A DNA stretch of 64,000 nt from Paracidovorax citrulli (GCF_900100305.1 NZ_FNEY01000009.1:84387-148386); one strand, 5' to 3'. Counted from the first letter of the stretch, positions 43,250 to 55,831 are shown. Program-made: numbers and translations. The notes: a model not told the origin generated them from the letters alone.

Positions 43250-45841
43250 TCAGGCCGCCACGGACTTGGCGGCGTCCGCGTATTCCTCGATCTGGTCGAA
43301 GTTCATGTAGCGATAGACGCTCGCCTTGTCGGCATCGATCACGCCCATTTCCTTGAGGTATTCCTCCTTGGTGGGCAGCTTGCCGATGCGCGAGGCGATG
43401 GCGGCCAGTTCGGCCGAGCCCAGGAACACGTTGGTGTTCTTGCCCAGGCGGTTCGGGAAGTTGCGGGTGGAGGTGGAGATCACCGTCGCGCCCTCGCGCA
43501 CCTGCGCCTGGTTGCCCATGCACAGCGAGCAGCCCGGCATTTCGGTGCGGGCGCCGGCCGTGCCGAACGCGGCGTAGTGGCCTTCCTTGATCAGCTCGTT
43601 CTGGTCCATCTTGGTCGGCGGCGCGACCCACAGCTTGACGGGAATGTCGCGCTGGCCGCCCAGCAGCTTGGCGGCTGCGCGGAAGTGGCCGATGTTGGTC
43701 ATGCACGAACCGATGAAGGCTTCGTCGATCTGGGTGCCGGCCACTTCCGAGAGGAACTTGGCGTCGTCCGGATCGTTCGGGCAGCAGACGATCGGCTCCG
43801 TGATGTCGGCCAGGTCGATCTCGATCACGGCGGCGTACTCGGCGTCCTTGTCGGCCTCCAGCAGCTCGGGGTTGGCCAGCCAGGCCTCGACCTTCTCGAT
43901 GCGGCGCTTGAGGGTGCGCGCGTCGGCGTAGCCGTCGGCGATCATGTTCTTCATCAGCACGACGTTGCTGGTGAGGTATTCCTTGATCGGCTCGGGGTTG
44001 AGCTTGATCGTGCAGCCGGCGGCCGAGCGCTCGGCGGAGGCGTCGGACAGCTCGAACGCCTGTTCCACCTTCAGGTCCGGCAGGCCCTCGATTTCCAGGA
44101 TGCGGCCCGAGAAGATGTTCTTCTTGCCGGCCTTGGCCACCGTCAGCAGGCCCTGCTTGATGGCGTACAGCGGAATGGCATGCACCAGGTCGCGCAGCGT
44201 CACGCCGGGCTGCAGTTCGCCCTTGAAGCGCACCAGCACGGATTCGGGCATGTCCAGCGGCATCACGCCGGTGGCGGCGCCGAAGGCCACGAGGCCGGAG
44301 CCCGCGGGGAACGAGATGCCGATCGGGAAGCGGGTGTGCGAATCACCGCCGGTGCCCACGGTGTCGGGCAGCAGCAGGCGGTTCAGCCAGCTGTGGATCA
44401 CGCCGTCGCCGGGGCGCAGCGCGACGCCGCCGCGGTTGCTGATGAAGGCGGGCAGCTCGCGGTGCGTCTTTACGTCCACGGGCTTCGGATAGGCGGCCGT
44501 GTGGCAGAACGACTGCATCACCATGTCGGCCGAGAAGCCCAGGCAGGCCAGGTCCTTCAGCTCGTCGCGGGTCATCGGGCCGGTGGTGTCCTGGCTGCCC
44601 ACGGTGGTCATCTTCGGCTCGCAGTAGGTACCGGGGCGCACGCCCTGGCCTTCCGGCAGGCCCACGGCGCGGCCGACCATCTTCTGCGCCAGCGTGAAGC
44701 CGGCCTTGGATTCGGCGGGCGCCTGCGGCAGGCGGAATGCGGTGGATGCGGGCAGGCCCAGGAACTCGCGCGCCTTGGCGGTCAGCGAGCGGCCGATGAT
44801 CAGGTTGATGCGGCCGCCGGCGCGCACTTCGTCGAGCAGCACGTCGCTCTTGAGCTGGAACTCGGCGACGGTTTCGCCGTTGCGCACCAGCTTGCCTTCA
44901 TAGGGCAGCACGTCGATCACGTCGCCCATTTCCAGCTTCGACACATCGACCTCGATCGGCAGCGAGCCCGAGTCTTCCTGCGTGTTGAAGAAGATGGGAG
45001 CGATCTTGCCGCCCAGCGTCACGCCGCCGAAGCGCTTGTTCGGCACGAAGGGAATGTCCTGGCCGGTGGCCCAGATCACGCTGTTGGTGGCCGACTTGCG
45101 GGACGAGCCCGTGCCCACCACGTCGCCCACGTAGGCCACGACATGGCCCTTCTTCTTCAGGTCCTCGATGAACTGCATCGGGCCGCGCTTGCCGTCTTCC
45201 TCGGGCTTGAAGGCCGCGTCGGGACGGGTGTTCTTCAGCATGGCGAGGTAGTGCAGCGGGATGTCCGGGCGGCTCCAGGCGTCGGGCGCCGGGGAGAGGT
45301 CATCGGTGTTGGTCTCGCCGGGCACCTTGAAGACGGTGACGGTGATCTTCTTCTCGACTTCGGGGCGGCTCGTGAACCATTCGGCGTCGGCCCACGACTG
45401 CATCACTTCCTTGGCACGGGCGTTGCCGGCCTTGGCCTTCTCGGCCACGTCGTTGAAGAAGTCGAACATCAGCAGCGTCTTCTTCAGGCCCTCGGCGGCC
45501 ACGCCCGCCACTTCGGCGTCGTCCAGCAGCTCGATCAGGGGATGGACGTTGTAGCCGCCCACCATGGTGCCCAGCAGCTCCGTGGCCTTGGCCTTGGAGA
45601 TCAGGCCCACCTTCACGTCGCCGTGCGCCACGGCGGCCAGGAAGCTGGCCTTGACCTTGGCGGCATCGTCCACGCCAGGGGGCACGCGGTGCGTGAGCAG
45701 GTCCAGCAGGAACGCTTCCTCGCCGGCGGGCGGGTTCTTGATCAGCTCGATCAGTTCGGCGACCTGCTTCGCGTCGAGCGGCAGGGGCGGGATGCCCAGG
45801 GCGGCGCGCTCGGCCACATGGTCACGGTAGGCTTTCAACAT
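43250..45841 (-). CDS. acnB: Aconitate hydratase B
   Basis: 863 residues, essentially the length of E. coli AcnB (865). HEAT-like N-domain ([21 protein letters not shown]), then the swivel and cluster-bearing domains. Cluster cysteines appear in [14 protein letters not shown] and [23 protein letters not shown] is also conserved. Catalyses citrate to isocitrate. ATG 45841 with GGAG upstream; an in-frame extension to 46018 is composition noise. Probably has its own terminator at 43161-43186. Confidence 0.97.
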   Translation of the reverse strand: MLKAYRDHVAERAALGIPPLPLDAKQVAELIELIKNPPAGEEAFLLDLLTHRVPPGVDDAAKVKASFLAAVAHGDVKVGLISKAKATELLGTMVGGYNVHPLIELLDDAEVAGVAAEGLKKTLLMFDFFNDVAEKAKAGNARAKEVMQSWADAEWFTSRPEVEKKITVTVFKVPGETNTDDLSPAPDAWSRPDIPLHYLAMLKNTRPDAAFKPEEDGKRGPMQFIEDLKKKGHVVAYVGDVVGTGSSRKSATNSVIWATGQDIPFVPNKRFGGVTLGGKIAPIFFNTQEDSGSLPIEVDVSKLEMGDVIDVLPYEGKLVRNGETVAEFQLKSDVLLDEVRAGGRINLIIGRSLTAKAREFLGLPASTAFRLPQAPAESKAGFTLAQKMVGRAVGLPEGQGVRPGTYCEPKMTTVGSQDTTGPMTRDELKDLACLGFSADMVMQSFCHTAAYPKPVDVKTHRELPAFISNRGGVALRPGDGVIHSWLNRLLLPDTVGTGGDSHTRFPIGISFPAGSGLVAFGAATGVMPLDMPESVLVRFKGELQPGVTLRDLVHAIPLYAIKQGLLTVAKAGKKNIFSGRILEIEGLPDLKVEQAFELSDASAERSAAGCTIKLNPEPIKEYLTSNVVLMKNMIADGYADARTLKRRIEKVEAWLANPELLEADKDAEYAAVIEIDLADITEPIVCCPNDPDDAKFLSEVAGTQIDEAFIGSCMTNIGHFRAAAKLLGGQRDIPVKLWVAPPTKMDQNELIKEGHYAAFGTAGARTEMPGCSLCMGNQAQVREGATVISTSTRNFPNRLGKNTNVFLGSAELAAIASRIGKLPTKEEYLKEMGVIDADKASVYRYMNFDQIEEYADAAKSVAA

Positions 45842-45944
45842 GGTGTTCTCCGGTGGGTTCGATCGTTGGATTTTTGGGGGCAAAGCCAGTCCTGCGGGCG
45901 CCGCGGGCGGCGCCCGTCCATCGCAGGCCAGGACGCCGCAGCGC

Positions 45945-46655
45945 TTACTTGGCGGGCGCTTCGGCGGCGGGCGCAGCCGCCGGGGCGGCTGCGGCGGCCG
46001 GTGCCGGCGCGGGCGCATCCAGCAGGCTCGGCTGCGGGTTCTTGCGGATGGTCTCGCTGACGGCGACCTGCTGCGGGCTCATGCATTCGTCGGCCAGGCG
46101 CTGGCCCAGCTTCTGGTTCATGAGCATGGACTTGTTGGCGATCTGGATCCAGACCGCGCCGGCCTTCTGGTCCTCCAGCCGCACCGCGCCGGTGCTCGTG
46201 GCCACGGGCGTCATGCGGTAGTGGAAGTTCTTGCCGGCGACCTCGAAGTACCCGGGCGACTTGGGATCGGCCTCGATGTTGACCGAGGCGCCCAGTTCGC
46301 AGGGAATGTGGCCGGTGTGCACGCGCTGGGCGATCTCGAGTTCCGCGGGGCTGAGGGCGGCCTCGGCGGCGATGAGGCCCGAGGCCACCTGGTTGGTGGC
46401 GCTCTTGAGCTGGGCTCGGCTGCTCTGCGGATGCGCCTTGGCCACGTGCACGGGCTTCTTGGCTTCCTTGGCGGTGGCAGCCTTCGCGCTCTGGGTGGAC
46501 TTGGCGGCAGGCTTCCTGGCCTCCTTGGAATCCTTGGCGGGGGCGGCTTTCGCAGCAGCCTTGGGAGCGGGCTTGGCCGGAGCCGGGGCGGCATCCTGCG
46601 CCATCACCAGGACGGGGCTCAGCAGCATCAGGGCGGAAGCGACGAGTTGTTTCAT
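45945..46655 (-). CDS. Secreted Ala/Lys/Pro-rich protein of unknown function
   Basis: 236 residues. Signal peptide (residues 1-19, ending VMA-QD) leads into an Ala/Lys/Pro-rich low-complexity stretch (20-80), a folded part from about 85 to 200 with two cysteines (IPCELG, LADECMS) and a Pro/Ala tail. I do not recognise the fold. Located between acnB and the CitE-like gene on the same strand, so possibly co-transcribed, but nothing indicates a metabolic role. Confidence 0.78.
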   Translation of the reverse strand: MKQLVASALMLLSPVLVMAQDAAPAPAKPAPKAAAKAAPAKDSKEARKPAAKSTQSAKAATAKEAKKPVHVAKAHPQSSRAQLKSATNQVASGLIAAEAALSPAELEIAQRVHTGHIPCELGASVNIEADPKSPGYFEVAGKNFHYRMTPVATSTGAVRLEDQKAGAVWIQIANKSMLMNQKLGQRLADECMSPQQVAVSETIRKNPQPSLLDAPAPAPAAAAAPAAAPAAEAPAK

Positions 46656-46714
46656 GGAAGCTCCAGCAAGGGAGAGGGGTCGTGGGAACGGGGTCGTGAA
46701 GGGCAGCCGGTACG

Positions 46715-47740
46715 TCAGGCGACCGCTGCCGCGGCGGAATCGAACCAGCCGCGCGCCTCGGAAGGCAGCACACGGCCGGTCTGGTGTGCACGCTCCAGCA
46801 CCTGCCAGAAATAGCGGTAGCTGGCGCGGTCGTGCAGAACGCCGTCCACGCTGATGGGAGCCCATGCGGCGTGCTCGGCGGCGGAAAGGATGGCGGCGGC
46901 CTGGACGATCTCGTCCCGGGCGGGCGCGAAGGCCTCCAGGATGGGACGGATCTGGGCCGGGTGGATGCTCCACATGCGGGTGTAGCCGAACTCGCGCGCG
47001 GCGCGCCCGGCTGCGGCACCCAGGGCCGCGGCGTCGCTGAACTCGGTCACCACGCAGTGCGATGGCACCTTGCCGTGCGCATGGCAGGCGGACGCGATCT
47101 CGAGCTTGGCGCGCACCACGAGCGGATGCTCGAACTGGCCCTGCACGCCCATCGCCCGCGCGGGGATCGCACCGCCGTGCGCGGACACGAAGTCCATGAG
47201 ACCGAAGCTGATCGACTCCACGCGCGGGTGGGCCGCGATCTCGAAGGCATGGTGCACGGCCGCGGGCGATTCGATGAGCACGTGCAGCGGCAGCGCGGTG
47301 GCGCCCGCGGCGTTCACGGCCCGCTCGGCGCGCAGCACGTCGTCCACGGATTCGACCTTCGGCACCATGAGGTGGGAGAGCCGGTGGCTGGCCTCCCCGG
47401 CGATGGTGGCGACGTCGTGCGCGAAGGCGGGATGGTCCACCGTGTGCACCCGGGCCGCCACGCGGGCCCCGGGCTGCGCGTCGCGCGCCAGCGCGGCGAC
47501 CAGCTCGGCATGGGCGCGCTCCTGGCCCGCGGGAGCGCCGTCCTCGCAGTCGAGCGTGACGTCGAACACGCAGCGGCCGAACTCGGCCGCCATCTCGGCC
47601 TGCAGCTGCAGGCTCTTGCGCATGCGCACCTCGACGCCGCTGTAGTGGTCGCACACCGGCAGCCGCGCGGCCGCGGCCTGGGCGCCGAGCAGCACCTCGG
47701 CGGGATGGAGCCTGGAAGGAGCAGCCACGGCGGAGTTCAT
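46715..47740 (-). CDS. CitE-like HpcH/HpaI-family CoA-ester lyase
   Basis: 341 residues, TIM-barrel lyase of the citrate-lyase-beta/malyl-CoA lyase group. Features: FDVTLDCEDGAPAG near 75 (magnesium site), HLMVPKVESVDD, ESPAAVHHAFEIA and GYTRMWSIHPAQI near the end. No alpha or gamma citrate lyase subunits are nearby, so it is not a fermentative citrate lyase; malyl-, citramalyl- or other CoA-ester cleavage is possible. Overlaps the tam stop by 4 bases (ATGA), so both are made together. Confidence 0.85.
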   Translation of the reverse strand: MNSAVAAPSRLHPAEVLLGAQAAAARLPVCDHYSGVEVRMRKSLQLQAEMAAEFGRCVFDVTLDCEDGAPAGQERAHAELVAALARDAQPGARVAARVHTVDHPAFAHDVATIAGEASHRLSHLMVPKVESVDDVLRAERAVNAAGATALPLHVLIESPAAVHHAFEIAAHPRVESISFGLMDFVSAHGGAIPARAMGVQGQFEHPLVVRAKLEIASACHAHGKVPSHCVVTEFSDAAALGAAAGRAAREFGYTRMWSIHPAQIRPILEAFAPARDEIVQAAAILSAAEHAAWAPISVDGVLHDRASYRYFWQVLERAHQTGRVLPSEARGWFDSAAAAVA

Positions 47741-48519
47741 GCGGAGCGCCGCGCCACGATGAACATGCGCGGGAAGGCGAGCAGGCGCTGCCCGTCGGCC
47801 CGCACGGGATAGGCGGCGTCGATGCCGCGCTCGTACGCGGCCAGGAAGCCGGCCCGCTGCGCCTCGGGCAGCGGATCGACGAAGGGCTTGAGGCCGGTAC
47901 CGCTCACCCACTCGACGATGGCGGCGGCCGAGGCCATGGGATGCTGGTACACGGTGTGCCACACGTCCACGCTCCGGGCGATGGGCGCCAGCAGGTCGTA
48001 GTAGTCGGCGATGCCCAGGATGCGCGTGCGCACCGCGGCCGCGTCGCCGATGGCGTCGCGCCAGGGCGCCTGGGCGGCCACCTCGCGCATGGTGCGGTGC
48101 GAGGGCTCCTGACGGTTGTCCGGCATCTGGATGGCCAGCACGCCGCCCGGCGCGAGCGCGGCGAACAGCCGGGGAATGAGGGATTCATGCCCGCCCACCC
48201 ACTGCAGGGAGGCATTGGCATAGAGCAGGTCGGGCGCTTCGCCCGGCTGCGGCGCCCAGGCGGCGATGTCGGCCTGGACGAATTCCGCCGCCGGCAGGCG
48301 CTCGCGGGCGCTCTGCAGCATGGCGGCGGAGGTATCGATGCCGGTCACGCGCGCCCCGGGGAAGCGCACGGCCAGCAGTTCGGTGGAATTGCCCGGGCCG
48401 CAGCCCAGGTCCACCACATGGGAAGCAGCGGACAGCGGCACCCGCGCGAGCAGTTCATGGGCCGGACGCGTGCGCTCGTCCTCGAAGCGTCGGTAGAGCG
48501 CGGGGTTCCAGTCGTGCAT
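47737..48519 (-). CDS. tam: Trans-aconitate 2-methyltransferase
   Basis: 260 residues, SAM-dependent methyltransferase: [16 protein letters not shown] (motif I), GIDTSAAML, and [11 protein letters not shown] typical of Tam. It methylates trans-aconitate, the spontaneous isomer of cis-aconitate that inhibits aconitase, so its nearness to acnB makes sense. It begins 39 bases after mdh and is coupled to the lyase by ATGA. Confidence 0.9.
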   Translation of the reverse strand: MHDWNPALYRRFEDERTRPAHELLARVPLSAASHVVDLGCGPGNSTELLAVRFPGARVTGIDTSAAMLQSARERLPAAEFVQADIAAWAPQPGEAPDLLYANASLQWVGGHESLIPRLFAALAPGGVLAIQMPDNRQEPSHRTMREVAAQAPWRDAIGDAAAVRTRILGIADYYDLLAPIARSVDVWHTVYQHPMASAAAIVEWVSGTGLKPFVDPLPEAQRAGFLAAYERGIDAAYPVRADGQRLLAFPRMFIVARRSA

Positions 48520-48558
48520 GGCGTCGCGGTACAGGTGCAGCCGTCGGGCAGGCCCGCC

Positions 48559-49545
<987 letters not shown>

Positions 49546-49740
49546 GAGGGAAACTCCAGAAGATGGGATGGAACGGGTGTCGGTGCAGGGGCACCAGCGC
49601 CAGTCGATCCAAGCAGCCAGGGTCCTGCAGAACAGCTCCCGAGTGTACCGCCGATTTCCGGCGAGGGTCAATTTGTCTTATGTCTTATATAAGATATGAT
49701 GCGGACCGCCGCACACGGCGCCCGAGCCCCCACGAACCGC
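49546..49740. promoter_or_regulatory. Divergent mdh/GntR promoter region with palindrome
   Basis: AT-rich patch around 49670-49700 with the perfect palindrome TCTTATATAAGA at 49683-49694, extending to 18 bases (ATGTCTTATATAAGATAT) with one mismatched pair. This symmetric TA-rich form is typical of GntR/HutC operators. Probable autoregulatory site also controlling mdh-tam-lyase. Confidence 0.65.
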
Positions 49741-50532
49741 ATGTCCACCCCACCGGCAGCCACTCCCGACAGCCCCGCCCCGACGGCCGGCGGCGCGGGT
49801 GCGCCGACGCCGGCATTCAGCCCGCTCTACCAGCAGATCAAGGGGCTCATCCTGCAGAGCCTGCAGCAGGGCGAATGGAAGCCTGGCGAGGCCATCCCCA
49901 GTGAAATGGAGCTGGCGGCCCGCTTCCGCGTGAGCCAGGGCACGGTGCGCAAGGCGATCGACGAGCTGGCGGCCGAGAACCTCGTGATGCGCCGCCAGGG
50001 CAAGGGCACCTTCGTCGCCACCCATGCCGAGCGCCATGTGCAATACCGCTTCCTGAAGCTGCAGCCCGACGTGGGCGACCCGGACGCCGAAGGCCCGGCC
50101 CAGCGCCGCATCGTGGAATGCCGGCGCACCCGCGCCAGCGCCGACGTGGCGCGCGCCCTGGCGCTGCGCGGCGGGGACGCCGTGGTCATGGCCCGGCGCA
50201 TCCTCTCGTTCGCGGGCGTGCCCACCATCCTGGAGGACATCTGGCTGCCCGGCCAGACCTTCAAGAGCCTCACGGCCGAACGGCTGGCCGACTACCCCGG
50301 CCCCACCTATGCGATGTTCGAGCTCGACTTCGGCGTGCGCATGGTGCGCGCCGACGAGAAGATCCGCGCGGTGCTGCCCGACGCGGCGCAGGCCGGGCTG
50401 CTGGGCGTTCCCGCCGGCACGCCGCTGCTGAGCGTGGAGCGCACCGCCTATACCTACAACGATGTTCCGATGGAGTTACGCCGAGGGCTCTACCGGACCG
50501 ACACGCACTACTACCACAATGCACTGCAGTGA
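49741..50532 (+). CDS. GntR-family (HutC/UTRA) transcriptional regulator
   Basis: 263 residues from ATG 49741; a longer form from 49696 would start within bases of the palindrome and is less likely. Winged HTH: LYQQIKGLILQSLQQGEWKPG and IPSEMELAARFRVSQGTVRKA (pieces), KGTFVATH; then a UTRA ligand domain (about 100-255) with the ending of HutC proteins. Position between mdh and sdhC in a TCA cluster suggests it senses a TCA intermediate; ligand not determined. Confidence 0.9.
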   Translation: MSTPPAATPDSPAPTAGGAGAPTPAFSPLYQQIKGLILQSLQQGEWKPGEAIPSEMELAARFRVSQGTVRKAIDELAAENLVMRRQGKGTFVATHAERHVQYRFLKLQPDVGDPDAEGPAQRRIVECRRTRASADVARALALRGGDAVVMARRILSFAGVPTILEDIWLPGQTFKSLTAERLADYPGPTYAMFELDFGVRMVRADEKIRAVLPDAAQAGLLGVPAGTPLLSVERTAYTYNDVPMELRRGLYRTDTHYYHNALQ

Positions 50533-50672
50533 ACCGGCAGTCCTCCCCGTGCGTATAGCCGCGGGATGGAAATCGTAGTACCCACAAACTCCGCCTTGTT
50601 GCATTGCAATAGAATTTTGGGCGTTTCGCCCGCGCGAAATTACAAAGCAGTTACATCCACGAAAGCACCGCC

Positions 50673-51107
50673 ATGACCGAGATCGCCAAAAAGCGGCCTG
50701 AATTCCGCAACATCAACGCCCTCACGGACCTGCCCACGTACCGCCTGCCGGCCGCGGGATGGGTGTCGATCCTGCACCGCATCAGCGGCGTGATCATGCT
50801 GCTGCTGCTGCCGTTCGTGCTGTGGATGTTCGACACCTCGGTGTCTTCCGAGATCTCGTTCGGCAAGTTCACCTCGGCGTTCACCGCGGGCCTGGGCTTC
50901 GTGCCCGGCTGGTTCATCAAGCTCGTGGTGCTGGCGCTGATCTGGGCCTACCTGCACCACTTCACCGCCGGCCTGCGCCACCTCTGGATGGATGTGAGCC
51001 ACGACGCCGTGAACAAGGATTTCGGATCCATGTCGGCCAAGGCCACGCTGGTGATCAGCCTCGCCCTCACCGCGGTCCTCGGCGCCAAGCTCTTCGGGCT
51101 GTACTGA
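50673..51107 (+). CDS. sdhC: Succinate dehydrogenase cytochrome b556 subunit
   Basis: 144 residues with three TM helices. The N-terminal RPxxxxTDLPTYRLP form and SILHRISGVIM are typical; the heme-b ligand lies in HHFTAGLRHLWMD, matching the sdh_cyt signature. First gene of sdhCDAB-sdhE-gltA. A 140-base leader upstream includes GGGCG-ttt-CGCCC (50619-50631). Confidence 0.95.
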   Translation: MTEIAKKRPEFRNINALTDLPTYRLPAAGWVSILHRISGVIMLLLLPFVLWMFDTSVSSEISFGKFTSAFTAGLGFVPGWFIKLVVLALIWAYLHHFTAGLRHLWMDVSHDAVNKDFGSMSAKATLVISLALTAVLGAKLFGLY

Positions 51108-51169
51108 CCTGAATCGCCGGCCGGCGTCCCCGCCCTCTTCCATTCCAACGATTCCCCAAGGATTTCCCC

Positions 51170-51535
51170 ATGTCCGTGAACTATGGTTCCAAGCGCACCG
51201 TCGTCGGTGCCCACTACGGCACGCGCGACTGGATCAGCCAGCGCGTCACCGCGGCCCTGATGGCCGTCTTCACCCTCGTCGTGCTGGCGCAGCTGGTGCT
51301 CACCAAGGGCCCCATCGGCTACGACCGCTGGGCCGGCATCTTCGCCGCGCAGTGGATGAAGGTCCTCACCTTCTCCGTCATCGTCGGCCTGGCATGGCAT
51401 GCCTGGGTGGGCATGCGCGACGTCTGGATGGACTACGTCAAGCCCGTCGGCCTGCGCCTGGCGCTGCAAGCGGTCACGATCTTCTGGCTCGTCGGCTGCG
51501 CCGGCTGGGGCATCCAGATCCTCTGGCGCCTCTGA
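51170..51535 (+). CDS. sdhD: Succinate dehydrogenase membrane anchor subunit
   Basis: 121 residues, three TM helices. The YGSKRTVVGAHYGTRDW start and AWHAWVGMRDVWMDY (heme-b histidine) are the usual SdhD landmarks. Lies 62 bases after sdhC and 34 before sdhA. With SdhC it forms the quinone site that accepts electrons from SdhB. Confidence 0.94.
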   Translation: MSVNYGSKRTVVGAHYGTRDWISQRVTAALMAVFTLVVLAQLVLTKGPIGYDRWAGIFAAQWMKVLTFSVIVGLAWHAWVGMRDVWMDYVKPVGLRLALQAVTIFWLVGCAGWGIQILWRL

Positions 51536-51569
51536 TCCGATTACCCCGCGACTGAAAGAGCACACAACA

Positions 51570-53378
51570 ATGAGCTACACCAAAGCGAACATCACCACGC
51601 GCAAGTTCGACGTCGTCATCGTCGGCGCGGGCGGCTCCGGCATGCGTGCCGCACTGGAACTCTCCCGCGCGGGCCTGAACGTGGCCTCGCTCTCCAAGGT
51701 CTTCCCCACCCGCTCGCACACCGTGGCGGCGCAGGGCGGCGTTTCGGCCTCGCTCGGCAACATGAGCGAGGACAACTGGCACTACCACTTCTACGACACC
51801 ATCAAGGGCTCCGACTGGCTGGGCGACCAGGATGCCATCGAGTTCATGTGCCGCGAAGCCCCCAAGGTGGTGTATGAGCTGGAACACTTCGGCATGCCCT
51901 TCGACCGCAACCCGGACGGCACGATCTACCAGCGCCCCTTCGGCGGCCACACGGCCAACTACGGCGAGAAGCCCGTGCAGCGCGCCTGCGCCGCGGCCGA
52001 CCGCACCGGCCACGCGATGCTGCACACGCTCTACCAGCAGAACGTGAAGGCCAAGACGAACTTCTTCGTCGAGTGGATGGCCCTGGACCTGATCCGCGAC
52101 GCCTCCGGCGACGTGGTCGGCGTGACGGCCCTCGAACTGGAAACCGGCGAGCTCTACCAGCTCCAGGCCAAGGCCGTGCTGCTGGCCACCGGTGGCGCCG
52201 GCCGCATCTTCGCGGCATCGACCAACGCCTTCATCAACACCGGCGACGGCCTGGGCATGGCGGCGCGCGCCGGCATCCCGCTGCAGGACATGGAGTTCTG
52301 GCAGTTCCACCCCACCGGCGTGGCCGGCGCGGGCGTGCTGCTGACCGAGGGCTGCCGCGGCGAGGGCGCCATCCTGCTCAACAGCAACGGCGAACGCTTC
52401 ATGGAGCGCTACGCGCCCACCCTGAAGGACCTGGCGCCGCGCGACTTCGTCTCGCGCTCGATGGACCAGGAGATCAAGGAAGGCCGCGGCTGCGGTCCCA
52501 ACAAGGACTACGTGCTGCTCAAGCTCGACCACCTGGGCGCGGACACCATCCACAAGCGCCTGCCCTCGGTGTACGAGATCGGCGTCAACTTCGCCAACGT
52601 GGACATCACGAAGGAACCGATCCCGGTCGTGCCCACCATCCACTACCAGATGGGCGGCATCCCGACCAACATCAACGGCCAGGTCGTGATCCAGAACGGC
52701 GACGTGCACAACCAGGTGGTGAACGGCCTCTACGCCGTGGGCGAATGCTCCTGCGTGTCCGTGCACGGCGCCAACCGCCTGGGCACGAACTCGCTGCTCG
52801 ACCTGCTGGTGTTCGGCAAGTCCGCCGGCCGCCACATCGTCGAGATGGTCAAGAACAGCGGCGAGCACAAGCCGCTGCCGGCCGACGGCGCAGACCGCAC
52901 GCTGGCCCGCCTCAACCAGCTGCAGGAATCCAGCCAGGGCATCTATGCCCAGGACATCGCCAACGACATCCGCGCATCGATGCAGCAGCACGCCGGCGTG
53001 TTCCGCACGCAGGAAGGCATGGACGAAGGCGTGGTGAAGATCAACGCGATCCGCGAGCGCGTGGGCGCGATCACGCTGAAGGACAAGTCCAAGGTGTGGA
53101 ACACGGCCCGCATGGAAGCGCTGGAAGTGGACAACCTGATCGAGGTCGCCCAGGCGACGATGGTCTCGGCCGCAGCCCGCAAGGAATGCCGCGGCGCGCA
53201 CACGGTGTACGACTACGAGCACCCCGCCGACCACCCCGACTTCCCGCTGGGCCGCAACGACAAGGAATGGATGAAGCACACGCTGTGGCACAGCGAGAGC
53301 AACAGCCTCACCTACAAGCCCGTGAACCTCCAGCCCCTGACCGTGGACAGCGTGCCGCCCAAGGTCCGCACGTTCTGA
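51570..53378 (+). CDS. sdhA: Succinate dehydrogenase flavoprotein subunit
   Basis: 602 residues. GAGGSGMRAALE binds FAD, the covalent-FAD histidine is in TRSHTVAAQGG, and the active-site segments HPTG, EGCRGEGA and HGANRLGTNSLLDL are intact. Oxidises succinate to fumarate. FAD attachment depends on SdhE, encoded downstream. Confidence 0.98.
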   Translation: MSYTKANITTRKFDVVIVGAGGSGMRAALELSRAGLNVASLSKVFPTRSHTVAAQGGVSASLGNMSEDNWHYHFYDTIKGSDWLGDQDAIEFMCREAPKVVYELEHFGMPFDRNPDGTIYQRPFGGHTANYGEKPVQRACAAADRTGHAMLHTLYQQNVKAKTNFFVEWMALDLIRDASGDVVGVTALELETGELYQLQAKAVLLATGGAGRIFAASTNAFINTGDGLGMAARAGIPLQDMEFWQFHPTGVAGAGVLLTEGCRGEGAILLNSNGERFMERYAPTLKDLAPRDFVSRSMDQEIKEGRGCGPNKDYVLLKLDHLGADTIHKRLPSVYEIGVNFANVDITKEPIPVVPTIHYQMGGIPTNINGQVVIQNGDVHNQVVNGLYAVGECSCVSVHGANRLGTNSLLDLLVFGKSAGRHIVEMVKNSGEHKPLPADGADRTLARLNQLQESSQGIYAQDIANDIRASMQQHAGVFRTQEGMDEGVVKINAIRERVGAITLKDKSKVWNTARMEALEVDNLIEVAQATMVSAAARKECRGAHTVYDYEHPADHPDFPLGRNDKEWMKHTLWHSESNSLTYKPVNLQPLTVDSVPPKVRTF

Positions 53379-53408
53379 CACGCCCACGAGAACCCACGAG
53401 ACACCACC

Positions 53409-54110
53409 ATGAAGCGCACCTTTCAAATCTACCGCTACGATCCGGACAAGGACGCCAAGCCCTACATGCAGACCGTCGAGATCGAACTCGACGGCCATGA
53501 GCGCATGCTGCTCGACGCGCTCATCAAGCTGAAGGCGCAGGACCCGTCCATCTCGTTCCGCCGCTCCTGCCGCGAAGGCGTCTGCGGCTCCGACGCGATG
53601 AACATCAACGGCAAGAACGGCCTGGCGTGCCTCACGAACATGAACACGCTCAAGGGCACGATCGTGCTCAAGCCGCTGCCGGGCCTGCCCGTGATCCGCG
53701 ACCTGATCGTGGACATGACGCAGTTCTTCAAGCAGTACCACTCGATCAAGCCCTACCTCATCACGGAAGGCATCGCGCCCGAGCGCGAGCGCCTGCAGTC
53801 CCCCGAGGAGCGCGACGAGCTCAACGGCCTGTACGAGTGCATCCTGTGCGCGAGCTGCTCGACCAGCTGCCCCAGCTTCTGGTGGAACCCCGACAAGTTC
53901 GTGGGCCCCGCCGGCCTGCTGCAGGCCTACCGCTTCATCGCCGACAGCCGCGACGAAGCCACGGGCGCGCGCCTGGACAACCTGGAAGATCCGTACCGGC
54001 TCTTCCGCTGCCACACCATCATGAACTGCGTGGACGTGTGCCCGAAGGGACTCAATCCGACGAAGGCCATCGGTAAGATCAAGGAACTGATGGTGCGCCG
54101 CGCCGTCTGA
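53409..54110 (+). CDS. sdhB: Succinate dehydrogenase iron-sulfur subunit
   Basis: 233 residues carrying three clusters: [2Fe-2S] in SCREGVCGSDAMNING, [4Fe-4S] in CILCASCSTSCPS and [3Fe-4S] in CHTIMNCVDVCPKGL. Passes electrons from SdhA to quinone. It is followed after 8 bases by sdhE. Confidence 0.98.
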   Translation: MKRTFQIYRYDPDKDAKPYMQTVEIELDGHERMLLDALIKLKAQDPSISFRRSCREGVCGSDAMNINGKNGLACLTNMNTLKGTIVLKPLPGLPVIRDLIVDMTQFFKQYHSIKPYLITEGIAPERERLQSPEERDELNGLYECILCASCSTSCPSFWWNPDKFVGPAGLLQAYRFIADSRDEATGARLDNLEDPYRLFRCHTIMNCVDVCPKGLNPTKAIGKIKELMVRRAV

Positions 54111-54118
54111 CTTTGCAC

Positions 54119-54412
54119 ATGGCCGAAGACGTGCTCGACGACCGCGAAGTCGCCAAGCTCCGGTGGCGCTGCCGCCGGGGCCTGGTGGAGAACGACCTCT
54201 TCATCGAGCAGTTCTTCGCCAACCATGGCTCCCGCCTGACGCACCGCCAGGCACAGGGCATCACCACCCTGATGGACCTCGCCGACAACGACCTGCTGGA
54301 CCTGCTGCTGCGGCGCAAGGAACCGGCGGGCGAGGTCGATACCGCCGAGGTCAGGGACGTGCTCGAACTGCTGCGCCACCGCGCGCCGGCAACTCCTCCG
54401 CTTGCGGGCTAA
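54119..54412 (+). CDS. sdhE: FAD assembly factor SdhE
   Basis: 97 residues, small helical protein that attaches FAD to SdhA. Conserved [15 protein letters not shown] includes the RGxxE motif; DNDLLDLLL follows. ATG 54119 is used instead of TTG 54113. Co-transcribed with sdhB and gltA. Confidence 0.94.
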   Translation: MAEDVLDDREVAKLRWRCRRGLVENDLFIEQFFANHGSRLTHRQAQGITTLMDLADNDLLDLLLRRKEPAGEVDTAEVRDVLELLRHRAPATPPLAG

Positions 54413-54437
54413 CCACTACCACCCAAGGAAACTCAGA

Positions 54438-55748
<1,311 letters not shown>

Positions 55749-55760
55749 CAGGGTGCCCAA

Positions 55761-55831
55761 GGCGCGGCCACCAGGTGGCCGCGCCGGCAAGGAACGAACC
55801 GCCGCGGGGCATGTCTCCGCGGCGGTTTTTT
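55761..55831 (+). terminator. gltA terminator region (two hairpins, second Rho-independent)
   Basis: First stem GGCGCGGCCAC-cag-GTGGCCGCGCC (55761-55785). Second stem ACCGCCGCGG...CCGCGGCGGT (55798-55826) followed by TTTTT, an excellent intrinsic terminator for the sdh-gltA operon. The T-run abuts the stop codon of the convergent membrane-protein gene. Confidence 0.92.

Noticed and set aside
43193..46060. 955-residue open frame on the plus strand antisense to acnB
   Set aside because: High-GC shadow of a very well conserved gene; its translation is His/Gly/Arg-rich with no motif.
50596..50615. sdhC promoter from TTGTTG and TAGAAT
   Set aside because: The spacing between the two hexamers is only 8 bases, too short for a sigma-70 promoter.
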